A DNA stretch of 64,000 bases from Ficedula albicollis (GCF_000247815.1 NW_004775881.1:1594573-1658572), one strand, 5' to 3'. Numbered from the stretch's first letter, positions 30,850-43,985 are shown. Notes: generated by a model not told the origin, from the sequence alone. Translations and numbers: made by a program.

Positions 30850-31552
30850 TGTCCTAGGGTGACTTTATGATGCTTGTATCTCCAATTGTCTGTTCTGTTT
30901 ATGCTGGATATAGAGTTCTGCACCTTTAAGACTGGTTCCAGGAGTGAAGTGGGGGAAAAAAGTGCGCAGTTGGTTTTCAGGAACCGCACTCACTGCTCTG
31001 CATTTCTTCTTCTGGACTGTATTTTCTGCAGCATGGACAGACGGCGGGATAGAGCTCTCCTTTGCCTTTTGTTAGTTTTTAGCTAGCTGAGGCAGAGAAG
31101 CTCCCCAGATTGTGGGGTTTTTTTTTCTTTTTCTTGGAACTATTCAAACCTGCTCTGGACTGAAAACCCGAAGAAACACCGGGACCTCACACCTGTAGCC
31201 CACCTGGGCTGGGATGTGGCATTTTCCAGCAAAGGAGGGACTGATAAGAGACTGAGTGGACCGAGCTACACCTCACAAAAAGGACTTTCTGAATTTGCTA
31301 TCTCTTCAGAACAATGAGAGATTTTATTGTTTGATATTAATAATTTTTTATGCTTGTGAACACTTTGCCTGTTAAATAAACAGTTTTTTTCCACTTTTCT
31401 CCAAGGTAATCTTGAAACAGTTGGGGGATGGGCCACTTGAATCTGCTTTTCTAGAGGGACCCCTGATCCAGCTGGGGGAAGGCCACTTGAATCTGCTTTT
31501 CTAGAGGGACTCCTTTGGGAGTTTCCTCCCAGATTTCCCCCAAACCAAAACA
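30850..31552 (+). mobile_element. Solo ERV LTR, inverted relative to the 20-kb copy
   Basis: This 703-bp LTR begins TGTCCTAGGGTGACTTTATG and ends AAACCAAAACA. AATAAA lies at 31375-31380. The flanking pentamers are CCCTC (30845-30849) and CTCTC (31553-31557), a 4-of-5 match, so the target-site duplication has decayed or is not certain. The R/U5 half aligns closely in reverse complement with 20051-20400. This copy carries a 50-bp tandem duplication near its 3' end (31421-31470 and 31471-31520) that the 20-kb copy lacks. There is no internal retroviral sequence. Confidence 0.82.
31421..31520. repeat. 50-bp tandem duplication inside the LTR
   Basis: The segment containing GGCCACTTGAATCTGCTTTT occurs at 31431 and again at 31481. 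The related LTR at 20 kb has the segment once, so the doubling is specific to this copy. Confidence 0.85.
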
Positions 31553-31557
31553 CTCTC

Positions 31558-33020
31558 TTAGCTAGTCCTCAAGTTTTGGAATAGAACAATTAACTACAAA
31601 ATATGCAGACCAAAGATGACAGCTGCTCTGTAGAATTAATAAAATGTATAGTCCTATAGCTGCCTTCCTGCCATGTGTCTAGGACCTGTTTAAGCCTATC
31701 ACTTCAGAAAGAATCTAAAAGACAGTTCCTCTACCATGTTTTTATATTCATCTGCATATTTTTATATTTTCTCATCTTATGTGACCAACAAGGCCCTATA
31801 TCCCTCTCTGACTACGTATTGCTACATCAGCTTCAGTAAATTCTTTCCTTAATAGGTTCAACTGCACAATATCTTAAGAAGGCTTCTGGATAGTCTCACT
31901 TAGTCTGTCATAAGGACTAATAAAGTTTACTTAGCACTTTGTCAGATTATGATTATTTTTATGTGGGTTGAATGCTACTGCTCTTATATTTAATCATGTC
32001 ATGGTTGAAGACCTACAAATGAAAAATCCAGTTGTAATCAAGAAACAATTTTTGCAAATCTTGAATAAACCATTCATACAATTAAAACAAAAGTGGGAAT
32101 CAACTCTGGCATTTTAGTTCCTTGCATGGTGATTTTTCTTTTTTAAAACAAATTATGGTTTCATAACTTTCCCTAATTCGGAGTATGTGAAATGAAATTT
32201 ATTTTTTTTATTATTTTCAGGTTTATTCCACTGCAGACATGAACAAAAGACCAAAACACTGACACTGGTTTTAGAGGATGGCAGTGCAGGTAGCCATGGC
32301 AACAGAGAACTCTGTGTACTCCCTCCCAGGTATTTCCTGAATTTGATAGGTGATGTCAACATGCACCAAGTTACTGCTGCCATACGCACATTTTGTCAGT
32401 ACCAAAGATAGTGAGAGGAGTAATGACTCAGCAACAGCCCCCTGAGCAGCCCAGGTGTACTAAAATCAAAGTATTTTCTTCTTCCAGGATTCACAGTCAG
32501 CTGTGCTGACTCTCCTGTGCACTCCAATGTTCAGGCAGAGAGTAATCTGCCCTACCTTTATTGAAGGCAATAGTTCAACCATGAATGCCAGTATAGAGGA
32601 GATAAATTAGACATTTTCTTCCATAAAATGGTACCCATGGCACCATTGTAGACCTCTCCCTCACCCCTGAAATTGAAGTGACAAATGTTGTTTGGAGACA
32701 GTCAAATGAAATACAGTATTCCAATTCAAGTAAAACAATATGAAAAGAAATGCAGTCTTTTGATATTTCTGATGAGAAAGGGAAAAAAGACAGAAAAAGT
32801 AGTCTTTCTGAGCACAGTTTCAATGTTATGTTCTCTGAGTTTCATTAAGAAGTATTACTTTTAACTGATTAATACTATTTTAGATTATTTTAAGTTGCAG
32901 TTTTGTGTACCTGACTAAATGGAAATTTATGCGAACATAAATTTTTCTTTGCTTAGAAAAAGGTTTTCTTGCATTTTTGCCCTCATGCAAAGACTTTATT
33001 TTGCATTTGTCCCTTCTCAG
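31558..33020. other. Non-coding stretch, nothing recognised
   Basis: AT-rich sequence between the LTR and a CR1 copy. No gene or repeat landmark is seen. Confidence 0.5.
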
Positions 33021-33436
33021 TGAATCACAGAATGGGTGAGGTTGGAAAGGACCTCTGGAGATCATCTAGTCCAACTGTCCTGCTAAAGCAGGTTCACCAG
33101 GTTATACAAGATTGCATCTAGATGGTGTTTGAGTATCTCCATGGAGGAAGAGTCCACAGCCCCTCTGGGCAGCCTGTTCCAGTTGCTGTCACCCTTAAAG
33201 GAAATAATTTTTTTCTCATTTTCAGATGGAACTTCTATGTTTCAGTTTGTGATCATTGCCCTTTATCCTGTCACTGGCCACCCCTGGAAGGAGTCTCTCC
33301 CCAGTCTCTGAAACCTGCCCTTAAAGTATTTGTATGCCTTGATAAGATCCCCTCTTCTTCAGTCATCTCTGAACAGGTCCAGCTCCCTCAGCTTTTCCTC
33401 CTAAGACATGTCCTCTAGTCCCCTCAACCTCTTTGT
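33021..33436 (-). mobile_element. CR1 LINE 3' fragment
   Basis: The + strand carries the CR1 3' end in antisense. It starts with GAATCACAGAATGGGTGAGG, continues through GGACCTCTGGAGATCATCTA and CTCTGGGCAGCCTGTTCCAG, and ends near CCTCAACCTCTTTG. It is 5'-truncated and non-coding. The 98-codon + strand open frame inside it is an antisense reading of CR1 and is not a gene. From 33075 onward this copy is part of the 829-bp duplication. Confidence 0.88.
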
Positions 33437-33820
33437 TATATGGTTAAACTCTCATGTTAAGACTCTTTAAGTGATCAGTCTGAGGGTGACTCCTTTCCCT
33501 TTCTGAGTTGTGTCCACTTAAAACACTTTTGAGAAGGGGCAGGGAAGAGAAGTGCTGCAAGATTGAACTGTTATGTTAATACTTAAAACCATCCTGCACT
33601 CCAGTAAACTCTAACACTTAAATTCTAAAACTTTGACACATAGGAGTGTTGTTTACCTGATACCAGGTGGTTTCCCAGGGGCACCGTGGAGGAGTTCTCA
33701 TACTAATGATCTTTGAATATAGATTTGAAGAAGATCTTCAGGTCAGTCATAGCTGTCAGTGTCAAAAACCAATTCATTTCAAGGCCAGGGGTATTCTGAC
33801 ATAAGCCGTGTACTGATAGA

Positions 33821-33896
33821 AAATCATATGATAGAAACAGAATACCAGGTTGGAGGATACGTCAAAGATCATTTGGTCCACCACTTCTTGGCAAAT
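33821..33896 (-). mobile_element. CR1 3'-terminal stub
   Basis: About 76 bp matching the extreme CR1 3' end in antisense: AAATCATATGATAGAAACAG, then CAGGTTGGAGG and AAAGATCATTTGGTCCA. It belongs to a different CR1 subfamily from the copy at 33021, because its tail sequence differs. It marks the right side of duplication unit 1. Confidence 0.75.
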
Positions 33897-33903
33897 AAAG
33901 AAT

Positions 33904-34265
33904 CTGTCCTGCTAAAGCAGGTTCACCAGGTTATACAAGATTGCATCTAGATGGTGTTTGAGTATCTCCATGGAGGAAGAGTCCACAGCCCCTCTGGGCA
34001 GCCTGTTCCAGTTGCTGTCACCCTTAAAGGAAATAATTTTTTTCTCATTTTCAGATGGAACTTCTATGTTTCAGTTTGTGATCATTGCCCTTTATCCTGT
34101 CACTGGCCACCCCTGGAAGGAGTCTCTCCCCAGTCTCTGAAACCTGCCCTTAAAGTATTTGTATGCCTTGATAAGATCCCCTCTTCTTCAGTCATCTCTG
34201 AACAGGTCCAGCTCCCTCAGCTTTTCCTCCTAAGACATGTCCTCTAGTCCCCTCAACCTCTTTGT
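33904..34265 (-). mobile_element. CR1 LINE 3' fragment, duplicated copy
   Basis: Second copy of the CR1 segment, created by the 829-bp duplication. It lacks the terminal ~54 bp of the CR1 3' end that precede 33075 in the first copy. Confidence 0.85.
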
Positions 34266-34649
34266 TATATGGTTAAACTCTCATGTTAAGACTCTTTAAG
34301 TGATCAGTCTGAGGGTGACTCCTTTCCCTTTCTGAGTTGTGTCCACTTAAAACACTTTTGAGAAGGGGCAGGGAAGAGAAGTGCTGCAAGATTGAACTGT
34401 TATGTTAATACTTAAAACCATCCTGCACTCCAGTAAACTCTAACACTTAAATTCTAAAACTTTGACACATAGGAGTGTTGTTTACCTGATACCAGGTGGT
34501 TTCCCAGGGGCACCGTGGAGGAGTTCTCATACTAATGATCTTTGAATATAGATTTGAAGAAGATCTTCAGGTCAGTCATAGCTGTCAGTGTCAAAAACCA
34601 ATTCATTTCAAGGCCAGGGGTATTCTGACATAAGCCGTGTACTGATAGA

Positions 34650-34725
34650 AAATCATATGATAGAAACAGAATACCAGGTTGGAGGATACGTCAAAGATCA
34701 TTTGGTCCACCACTTCTTGGCAAAT
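34650..34725 (-). mobile_element. CR1 3'-terminal stub, duplicated copy
   Basis: Second copy of the stub at 33821-33896, at the fixed offset of 829 bp. Confidence 0.72.
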
Positions 34726-34732
34726 AAAGAAT

Positions 34733-37700
34733 AAGACCTTAAAAACTGCCCTTGAACTTGCAACCCTAAATGAACACTAGCAGAATTCCTTGCCCAGACA
34801 TATTTTCCTGCTTTAAATTTAGTATATAAGCAAATCAAAATAATCATAAAAGTCCTATTTGTTAATGCTTGTGCATCTAGTCTATTAGCAATATGACCAG
34901 GGGATCTGCTAATATATTTTTTTTTCATTTTGACTCTCTCTGAGGCCCACTGTGCTATTAGTCAATGTGAACAAAAGCTACAAATCACAAGACAAAATAT
35001 TCAGAATGTACATAATTCAGTATGTCTCATTGCCACAAATTGCCGTAATGTTTCCTTTGCAGATTTTTAGCAATCACCATGAAATTTTCTACAGATTTAT
35101 TAAGTAGCTTGTCTCAGACAACTCGGTGTGTGTATTCCAGCTAATTGGGTGATACTCTATAATTGTTTTCAAATTCTGTTATCAGTATCCACTAAAGACG
35201 TAGTAATAGCCTATAATAGATATTATATAGCTGTTTAGCTATTATTAGCTAAATATTTATTATATTTATTAGCTAATATATATTATTATATAGCTATTTA
35301 GCTATTTTTAGCTATTTATGTAGCTATAGGATCAGAAAACTACTTGGGGATATTAAAGTGTTCACAAATATATGTATATTACATGGAAATAAGTAAGTAC
35401 ACCGTTTTCTTAACCCAGTGACTTAAGGTAGGTTGTTGGGATTTTGTTTTATTTTCTTTTTAATCATATTATGGACAAGTTATTTATTTTAAACAGTGGT
35501 AAATATCTTAAGCTGTAGCAGAACTGCAAAAGTTTTAAAAAAAATAAAATTTTAAGTTCATTGCTATTTTTAGTTATTTGCAAACGATATGAAAGATTTC
35601 AGAAGTTTGACCCTATGGAGACCTTTCTATCTACGCAAAATTCTAACCCAGTTTTTCAGTTCACAGAAAGCATTTTTCTCTTTTGTTTTACTTGGCTTGA
35701 ATTTCAATTGGAACTTCTCTTTCCCACAGTGTACTCTCAAATGCCAGATGAGAGAGAGATCAAGCATATTCTGAATGGATGTTGGAGTCAGCAGCAAAGG
35801 CCTGTGACTTGCTAACTTAGAGTGAGCACCCTCTTCTGTAGTCTATATCCTAATTCATCACCACGCTCTTCAAATTTGAAAATACATTTATAATGTACCC
35901 TCAGAAAGCTTGCCCTGGCCAAAATGCTGAAGAGGAGAGTGCACAGCAGCCCTCACCCTTACTCTAGGACATCCAGCCAACCCTTGCAGGATAAGACAGA
36001 AAGGCACCCTGTCCTGCAGTAACTCACATAACCTATTTCTCATCAGCTACATGGATTTCAAAATCACCAGTAAAATATTCTAAACCTTTGCAGTGCCAGT
36101 TGGAAACACCTGACAAAAAAAATGGTTCTTTCAACATCATTGTATGTGAAGTTGAGGTTGGTTTATAAAAGAAACTGATGAGAAGTAATGATATGGTTCA
36201 CTTTGAAAACTTGTAATAAGAGCAGCAAGTAATAGGACAAAGTAAAAGACATTATGGTACTTTAGTCCAAGGAGTCTGTTTTGGTCTGATGCAAAGTTGT
36301 GCATCTCCTAAATAAAAGGAAAAACTGAGGAAAAACAAGTTACAGCTCTGTAAAAGCACCAAAAATTGTGGCTTGTATATATATACCAGGAAAGAAGGAT
36401 CTGACTGCATCTTCACTGAACAGCTGTCTTCACTCTTCAGCTGTGAGAGAGTATTCAACCACACAGTTTCTGTTTTCAAGCATTGCTCTGGATAGCATGT
36501 ATTTCTTGCAGTGCAGCTGCAACATTATTAAAATCAGACTTACTTTATCTTTCTCACTATAACTGTAAATGGGATTGGGCTATCAGCTAGCTGTTAACCT
36601 GCAGGAAACACCCTTTGACTTGATCAGTGCTGTATGAATCTACAGTACAGACAATTGATTATGCTTGCACATCAGTATGAACTGTGGGTATGACTTCTTT
36701 CATATTCTTAGCACATAATAACAAAAACTCTTGACACATCTTATAACTCATATTCCCAAAGATGCTTTCATTCATTCTGCTAAGAGTAAAAATGTGGTTC
36801 AGTAGTGTAGCTGACAAGTTGATGCTCATGCATAAGCACATAATGTAGAAATCCAGTCCTGCCAGGTGATGTGTGCTGTGCTCAGGGAGACATTTTAGTG
36901 TGTGTTTACCTTTGAATGCAAGTGCAACCTCATTATTTATGTGAGCTGATTCGGATGTTTAATATCATGTATATGTTTACCAAGTTGGCAGAACTGAAGC
37001 CAGAATACTGTGCACTTTGCAAGGCAGAGCCCAAGGGGCCTTTTATCTCAAAAAAAAATGATTGCTGATCATACTGCAAAGTCAGCCACTCATTACTGTT
37101 ACATGCTGAGTACCAGTCAGCTGCTGATACAAAATGCATCAAAAAGCAGGTAGAAAAAATCTTTGCGTTGAGATTATTTAATGGTTTTTTGAAAAATTCT
37201 GGGCAGAAGTGCTAAAAAGTTTGAACCAAATTGTAACATTATAACTTTATAGACTTTCAATAACTTTATATATGCTGACTCCAGTGTAGCCACATGCTTC
37301 ACTCTACAAAATTCTACAAAGTAGAATTTGGCTCTATGACAACTTAAAAAGTGAAAAGGCATTCAAACAAGTTTGTGGATAAATACTTTGTATCAAAGAC
37401 CTTTCAAAATAAATGAATTGCCTCACTTGCTGTTCAGACAATATTTTTTCAAATCAAGTCATCCTTCGGAAAACCAAAAACCCACATATTTGTATTAAAA
37501 CATGGGAGTTCTTTTAGGATACGAATTCTAAATATTCATGGCATACATACTATTTTCGGCTCTGGTGATACTTATGGGGCACTTTACTAATTCATCTTTA
37601 CATTCTGATAGGAGAAAGTCTGTTAATGGAATTGAGACACTATAGCAACTATTCAAATGCTTTCCATATAAAATATGCAGATGGGATGAACTCCCCTAGA

Positions 37701-38029
37701 TGATCCTATCTGGTTTTAAACTGTATTATCTACTCTCATTAGCATGATTATGCACAAGGTAATAGCTAAAGGAGGAAATCAGACTACAGGGTTGACCAAA
37801 GGCTGATCAACTTTCATAGTTTTAAACATTGCTAACATCTCTGGTATACTTTGGACCTGCTCCAGCCTTTTCCCAAATGGTTCAGTTAACAGCACGAGCC
37901 AGGAACTTTCTCAGTGTTTAGTGTGCATATGATCACTTTCTGAGGGTAAAAGAGATGCGTGGATATGAGTATGTATGTCTCAAGGCCAGGTAAAATAACA
38001 CAGTCCATTAAAAATCACAGACACACAGA
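34733..38029. other. Non-coding stretch with an AT-rich palindromic tract
   Basis: No gene is seen. At about 35208-35330 the sequence is almost pure A/T with repeated TAGCTA and TTAGCTA words, each a near-palindrome. The rest is AT-rich unique-looking sequence. Confidence 0.5.
35208..35330. repeat. AT-rich tract of TAGCTA-type palindromic words
   Basis: The words TTAGCT, TAGCTA and TATTTAGCTATTT recur about eight times within about 120 bp, separated by A/T. The tract can fold into many alternative short hairpins. It looks like a degenerate AT minisatellite. Confidence 0.65.
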
Positions 38030-38600
38030 ATAATTTCATTGTGAATAGGCTCATGGTGGTTACTGATCTAGACCCTTGCTCATGATAGGGCTAATTTCAG
38101 TTAGAGCATTGCCGAAGCCCCCTCTCTGGAGTTTTCAAAACCTCCAAAGATTGAGACCCTGCTGCATCTCTGGACCACCTGCTGCAGTGTTTGACCACAG
38201 TCACTGTGAAGAATTTTTTCCTTTCACTATACTATGTTTGATGACCTTGATGAAGTTTTTGTATGTTATCTTGACACTTTCTGCAGTCTGCACTGTGAAG
38301 ATTCTGGCTCCATCTCCAGGACAGATTTCCATGGAATAATAAAGAAACCAGGACCCTCATGAACCTCCTCTTCTCCAGACTGAACAAATTTAAGTCTATC
38401 AGCTTTTCACATATGTGCTCCAGCCTGCCAAATGTTCTGGTGGTTTTACACTCTAGTTTTTCAATATCTTTGGAATCGCAAAAGTGTGCTTTTCACACTT
38501 ATTCTTTTTTCTTGCAAGCAGGAAAGGCTAACAGTTCCCATGAGATGGTGTCTTGGCAATTCCTCTGCAACATCCTCAGTCTGGGTTTGTGACAAGCAAC
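38030..38600 (-). mobile_element. Degenerate CR1 LINE fragment
   Basis: The antisense CR1 3' region is recognisable through GAGTTTTCAAAACCTCCAAA (about 38130), the GTTTGACCAC...GTGAAGAATTTTTTCC block (about 38190), CTGGCTCCATCTCC (about 38305), CTTCTCCAGACTGAACAAAT (about 38371) and TGCTCCAGCCTGCC (about 38416). Substitutions and indels are frequent, so it is older than the copy at 33 kb. The edges are approximate, and the 3' tail may reach to about 38013. Confidence 0.75.
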
Positions 38601-41600
38601 AGACTTCTTCAGATTACTAGCATGTGAGTAAATTGATTCGTACATAACTGGAGGAGCACATACTCAAGATGATGATCTGTATTAATTTTGCCTACAAAAT
38701 CAGGTTCAGCATATCCCAGCACAGTCTTGCTGGCACTAGACTGGTCACTAGAACCCTATGGCAACCTTTCCATTGAAGATAATCCAATTGGAATTTTAAT
38801 ATACAAACCCTATCAAGAAAAGCAGTATGCATTAATCCAAGCAGAAATCTTAACTGATGTGACTTTATTCCTCCAGTATTCAAGATTCTCTTTTTATACA
38901 TAACTCTGGCAATTTTACACTGTACTCCAATATGCTGTAAAGACAGTCTTCAGCAGAGCCAACTGCATTGACTGTGACTGGAGCCTGAAAAGCTTCCTTG
39001 TCCTACCAGATGGCATAGTTTTTACTTCTGACACAGAAATGAACTTATAGCTGGTCTTTAATACTTTAAAAGAAAAAGCATTCAGCTCCCATTTTAAAAT
39101 CTGTTTGTCTGTTTTTCAGTGCAGCTAGTACTTCTGACAGCCCACTTTATATTAATCCTGACATCTTTGATGGTCTGATGGTCTGTTTCTACATGAAGAA
39201 ATGGTATTTTTCTGCTATGCTGGCATTTCACATCCCACTGAGTTCAGAACAAAGGTTTTGCTGTCTTGCTTGAATGTTAAGTTTAGAATAAGAGCTGACA
39301 ATTTAAGACATGATTAACATGATTAATATGCAGACTCTGCACCAGATACTAAAAAAAAAATAAAAAAAAAAAATTAAAAAAAAAAATTCCTGTCCTATTA
39401 TTATTAAAATCCACAGTGTTTCCTAGACTGGTGCATTAAAAGATAAATGTGCTGCTATCAATAAAATTAACATTGCGTGCTAGATAACACTAATGTTAAC
39501 TCTCTTGCAACAATTACAAGAATGGCTATTAGGATTCTTTCTACCTCATCCACATCTGAAGCATGTAATTTTCCTTCAAACAGACAAAAATCAATCTCAG
39601 GAGGCGGTAAATACAGGAAACTTGGAAGCTTTCTTTGTGCCCTCTTCTAAGTCTGCATGGTGTCTACATGATGTCATCAGAAGATTGTAGGATATGTCTA
39701 TTTGTACTTATTTGGGATAGAGGACCGGAAGAGATGCAAAACCTGTTTTCTTGGTGTTACTCTAGCCAAGGACAATTCAACACTAGCAGAATTGCCAATT
39801 TAAAGCTCATACTTTAAAGCTTCTCTGCTCTACAATGTAATACAAAAGGAATATTGTCTGCCTCACAACATATCTCACTGAGCTGTTTTCTAATCCCTTT
39901 CCCACAGCTTTGCTGGAGTAGTCATAGGGATTTGGTAGGTTTAATTTTATTCCTTTGAAGCTATGCTTATTTGTTGATTTTTTTTTTACTGTAATCAGCT
40001 AAGGCAGGTATTGGGATTCAACTGTAACTGTAATTATGGTTCATTTAAATGATACTGAAGCGTGGTTTAGCATCATGTAGCAAGTAGGATCAGCTTTATT
40101 CTGGAAACTTATTGCCTTTACGAAAGACAGAAAGTCTAATAGTTTATGTTAAATGTATCATGTTCCTAAATGTTCCTAAATGTTCCTAAATAGTATTAAA
40201 AATCATCCTCAATCAATTTTATGATATTAGTGCAAAATTTACACATGTAAAAAATCTACATCTCAACAATTACAAACACTGGTGCATCAGTCTTGAAACT
40301 ACGATTAATTTTTTTTCATCTATTGTCTTAATATTGTGTCATAGCATAAACAGCAAGTTCATCTTTAAGCTGTAAATGCAAATGGGGCAATGCTAAGTTC
40401 AAGCCTCTTATAAAAAATCTTGCATGTTCCATTTCTTACTGTGCTGTCTCTTATCAATGACACATATCCACATACAGCACTTGAAAGCAGATCTGCTGAA
40501 AGTAACTATAGACAAAGCAGATTGGGCATGTTAATGCTCACTTTGTTGTGTAAATTTAATTTTGGTAGAGTTTTTTTTTTCCTTTTTTTTTAGCTTTTTC
40601 AAGATATTTTCTCATATTGCAGGTTTACACCAAGCAGCAGACTGAAAGAGCTATATAAAGATAAAGACTCCATAAAAAGACATCAATGCAAATATTTTTG
40701 TAATCTTCTGAGTGGTACCTCTATACTGGTGGCCCAAAAATACATGGCAAGAGTACACCACCCACACTGCAGCACTTCTCATGCACCAGGGTGGGGAACA
40801 GAGGATTATCCTTTAGTCATTCTGCCCATTTTGAGAAACTGACATATACATATATACATATACACATATTTATAAACTCTATACATAAATACGAAAAAAT
40901 TTTAATCTTCTGTGTGTCTTCCCTGTTTTGCAAGACCAAAGAATTTATGAAGCAACTAATTTACACAACGCTGGGCCTGCAGCAAAAAGCAAGAGAAACA
41001 GTTCCTAAATTTGCATGTTTATTTTGATTTACTACTGAGAAATATTGATGAGAAGAATTTTGCTTGCCTTCTGTTCTCTCATAAATCACTAGGCTAGTTT
41101 CCATAGAAAGTTAAATCTGATTTTGGGAGTAACTACCTTGGTAAAACACATGCCCAATGGATTTGTATACATAGATTGTCACACTATGGATGAACAATAG
41201 CAAAACTGAACGTTGTCACTACAACAGATCCTTCCAGCAATGTTTACTGAATAATGATTTGAATGCACTGCAGCATAAAAAGGAATGCTGTATGTGTTCT
41301 CCTGCTGCACCCAAGAAGGGATATTAAGGCTCAGCTTTAATATGGTAAAGAAAGGAGGCTGTGATGGAGGAATTTTTCATTCTGATTACAAAAATCATCA
41401 TTCATAACCTGCCATTTTTCATTCCTGCCAGAAACTTTGTGGAAAGAAGAGATTTTCTGCTTAAAATCAAGATGTCTAGAATGCTCCACTCTATTGTTTG
41501 AGATAGAGATACTCAGTATTTCAGAGAGCCTAGCCTAAAGTTTCCCATATTCTGTAAAAGACTGCAGAAGGGTGATTTTCTTTCTATTCTATTTTGCCCA

Positions 41601-43985
41601 GTTATTTTGCTCTGCTTTTTTTTTATGGGCTGAAAAAACATTCAGAAGGACACATAAAAATCTAGCCATTCAAAATTAGGCCCTTATACATGTATGTATA
41701 AACCCTATTTATAGATATATGTAATGATATACTGTTTCTGAATACTTGAAAAAAATGGAAACAGACATATATGATATGTATTTATGGAATGTGAAAGTCT
41801 AAAAAACTAAGTTTTATCACATATGATGAAAAAAATTAAAAGTATCATATTCACAAAGCTTTTGATCAACTTATGCATTGATAGTTACCAAGGCTTATCT
41901 TCCAGGTAGTTTCTGAAATGAGTAAATGAAAACATTTTCAAGATCTGCAAAGCACTAAAGGAAGGGAAGAAAAGAAAAACCTCAAAAAGCTACCAAGAGA
42001 AACAAAGAGAACATAAAGAAAGACAGAAAAGGCTCGAATTCAGCTAGCAATTCATTAATTCTATATCTCAGTGGTGGGAAATACTCAGAAATAAGAAATT
42101 CAGGCAGTTAATAAAGTTAAATAAGCTAAAAGGCTTAGTCCAATGTAATACAATCCAGAAATTTACCCTAATCTCTCTCTTATTTTGGAAAGTCTTTCCC
42201 CTTTCTTTCCCCTTTCCCAAATAAATTGCAGTCTGTATTTTGCAATTAATTTGTTTGTTTAAATTTTAAGTGGCATGGAGATTTATTTTCTAAAACACAT
42301 ACATCTTGAGAGGAGATTCTATGATATTTGTTGAAACTTCATGTACTTTATTTCCCAGCTCTCTGCACCTTGATAAAAGTCAGAAGGCCAAAAATAGGAA
42401 TTTTTCATAAATTCTTCTATTTCAGTTTTTGTCTTAAGTTTACTGTTCTGCAGTTTCTAGCCTTCCTTCCTATCTTTTACGCAGCTTTATTCAACAAGCC
42501 TTGACTTGTACATATATTATACTTAGTTATAACAATTGCTTCCTATAATCAGAGCAAATCAATTTTGCTGCAATTTGTCTTTTGAATCCATACTTAACTG
42601 CTGAACTTTTGCGTGTTAATCCATAGCAGGAAAGCATGAACATTTCTGACAGGATTCAGACTGAAGCAAACATGAACAAAATAAGCACAACACAATGTGT
42701 TCACAATTAATTAGTTTAACTAGGGCCCTTTAATTTCTCATAGACAGAAATTTGAATGAATACAAAGCAAAAGAATTTAATTATAAATATACTTGCAGTT
42801 GAGCATAATGGTGCCATCAATTTTTTAGCAGACTCCACATTACATCCCATGGGGGATCTGTTAAAATACTGATAGCAGGATATGGCCTATTATGAGGACA
42901 CACATTGTGTTATATTTCAAACAGAGAATTAATAAAGATTTGTTTCAGGAGGATGTAAGAAGGATAAACAGAAAGGCTTATTTCAGTATGTCACTGGACC
43001 ATAGAAGGAAATCTGACCTATTGCCTTTTATCAACAATTGAGGGAGAGATGGGCACTACTGATTTGTGATCAGAATCCAAACTTATTGTGAGCTATGTAT
43101 ACTTATATACCATTCTAGGAAGACTAGTAATTTTTTACTACATTGATTGGGTTAAACATCTCACAAACAAACTTATAAATTTTGCAGCATTTCTACTTGA
43201 TTCAGTCTTCTTCCCTGTTGCCAGTCTTGATCCAATCTTCTTGCAATCTTCAAAGCTCTGTTTGTTCTTGCCAAGGCATCTTGGTTATCAAACTGCTTAT
43301 GCTAATTAAATCCACAGTACTCTCTGCCTTAGTTCCCATAGCCTTCCACTTTTTACTTTGCCTTGTAGCATGAAGTTTATTCATAGAAAAAAAACCAAAA
43401 CAAACCAACAAAAACCCCCCCAGTGAACTAAAATATTTATATTACCATATATTTTTTCCACTCTATTATATAATAAAAACTAGAGTCCCCAGATGGACCC
43501 AAGTAATCAAGGAAGTGAAATTATTTTATTTTTTTCTTGTGTTTATCTCATACAGGTTTACTAGAATGGCAAAAGATTTTTCCATTGTTCTGAGGGAAGG
43601 AAATAAAAGCCTCCATTTTTATCTCAACCTCCTTGAAGCCTTACAAAATACATAACAGATACTAACATGTATTTCCTATCTTCTGTCTTTTTCTTTCTTC
43701 CTAAGCAATAAATACCTTTTATAAATGCTCTCTAGTTAATACTTTGCAATGCTCAAAAGAGGAGGAGAATATAACACTGGTGACAACTTACTCTTTTGAA
43801 TTTTTACGTGATACTCTGTTCTTATTTTTCAATATGTTCCCACATAAAACGTTCACTACTCCCCCTAATTTATTTCTTCTACCTGGGAAAGGGAGAGAAA
43901 CACAAGTGTAATGAGAAAGCAGAGGAAAACAGACTGTCAAGCTGGCATAGTTCTTAGGACCCAACAATTCAGACTGACAGGCTCC
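38601..43985. other. Non-coding stretch with minor simple repeats
   Basis: The stretch holds an A-rich tract at about 39350-39387, three perfect copies of TGTTCCTAAA at 40161-40190, and a short TATACA-type tract at about 40842-40869. An A/C-rich tract lies at about 43386-43422. No gene or transposon landmark is seen. Confidence 0.5.
40161..40190. repeat. Three copies of a 10-bp unit
   Basis: TGTTCCTAAA is repeated three times without a mismatch. Confidence 0.9.

Larger units (their letters stand above)
33075..34732. repeat. 829-bp tandem duplication (2 apparently identical copies)
   Basis: Copy 1 is 33075-33903 and copy 2 is 33904-34732. I found no difference when reading them side by side. 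The left breakpoint lies inside a CR1 copy, after TCTAGTCCAA. The right breakpoint lies just past a second small CR1 stub, after CAAATAAAGAAT. There is no microhomology at the junction. Each unit holds most of the CR1 fragment, about 385 bp of other sequence and the CR1 stub. Confidence 0.95.

Noticed and set aside
20048..31553. Nearly identical 79- and 95-codon frames at 20 and 31 kb
   Set aside because: They are the antisense of two related LTRs. LTRs of this type do not code for protein, and the similarity is explained by the shared repeat family.
33122..34247. Two identical 98-codon frames 829 bp apart
   Set aside because: They are an antisense reading of a CR1 3' region, doubled by the tandem duplication. 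Conservation of the frame comes from the duplication and not from selection.
39350..39387. A-rich tract as a possible retrotransposon poly-A tail
   Set aside because: CR1 elements do not end in poly-A, and no retrogene or SINE body precedes the tract.
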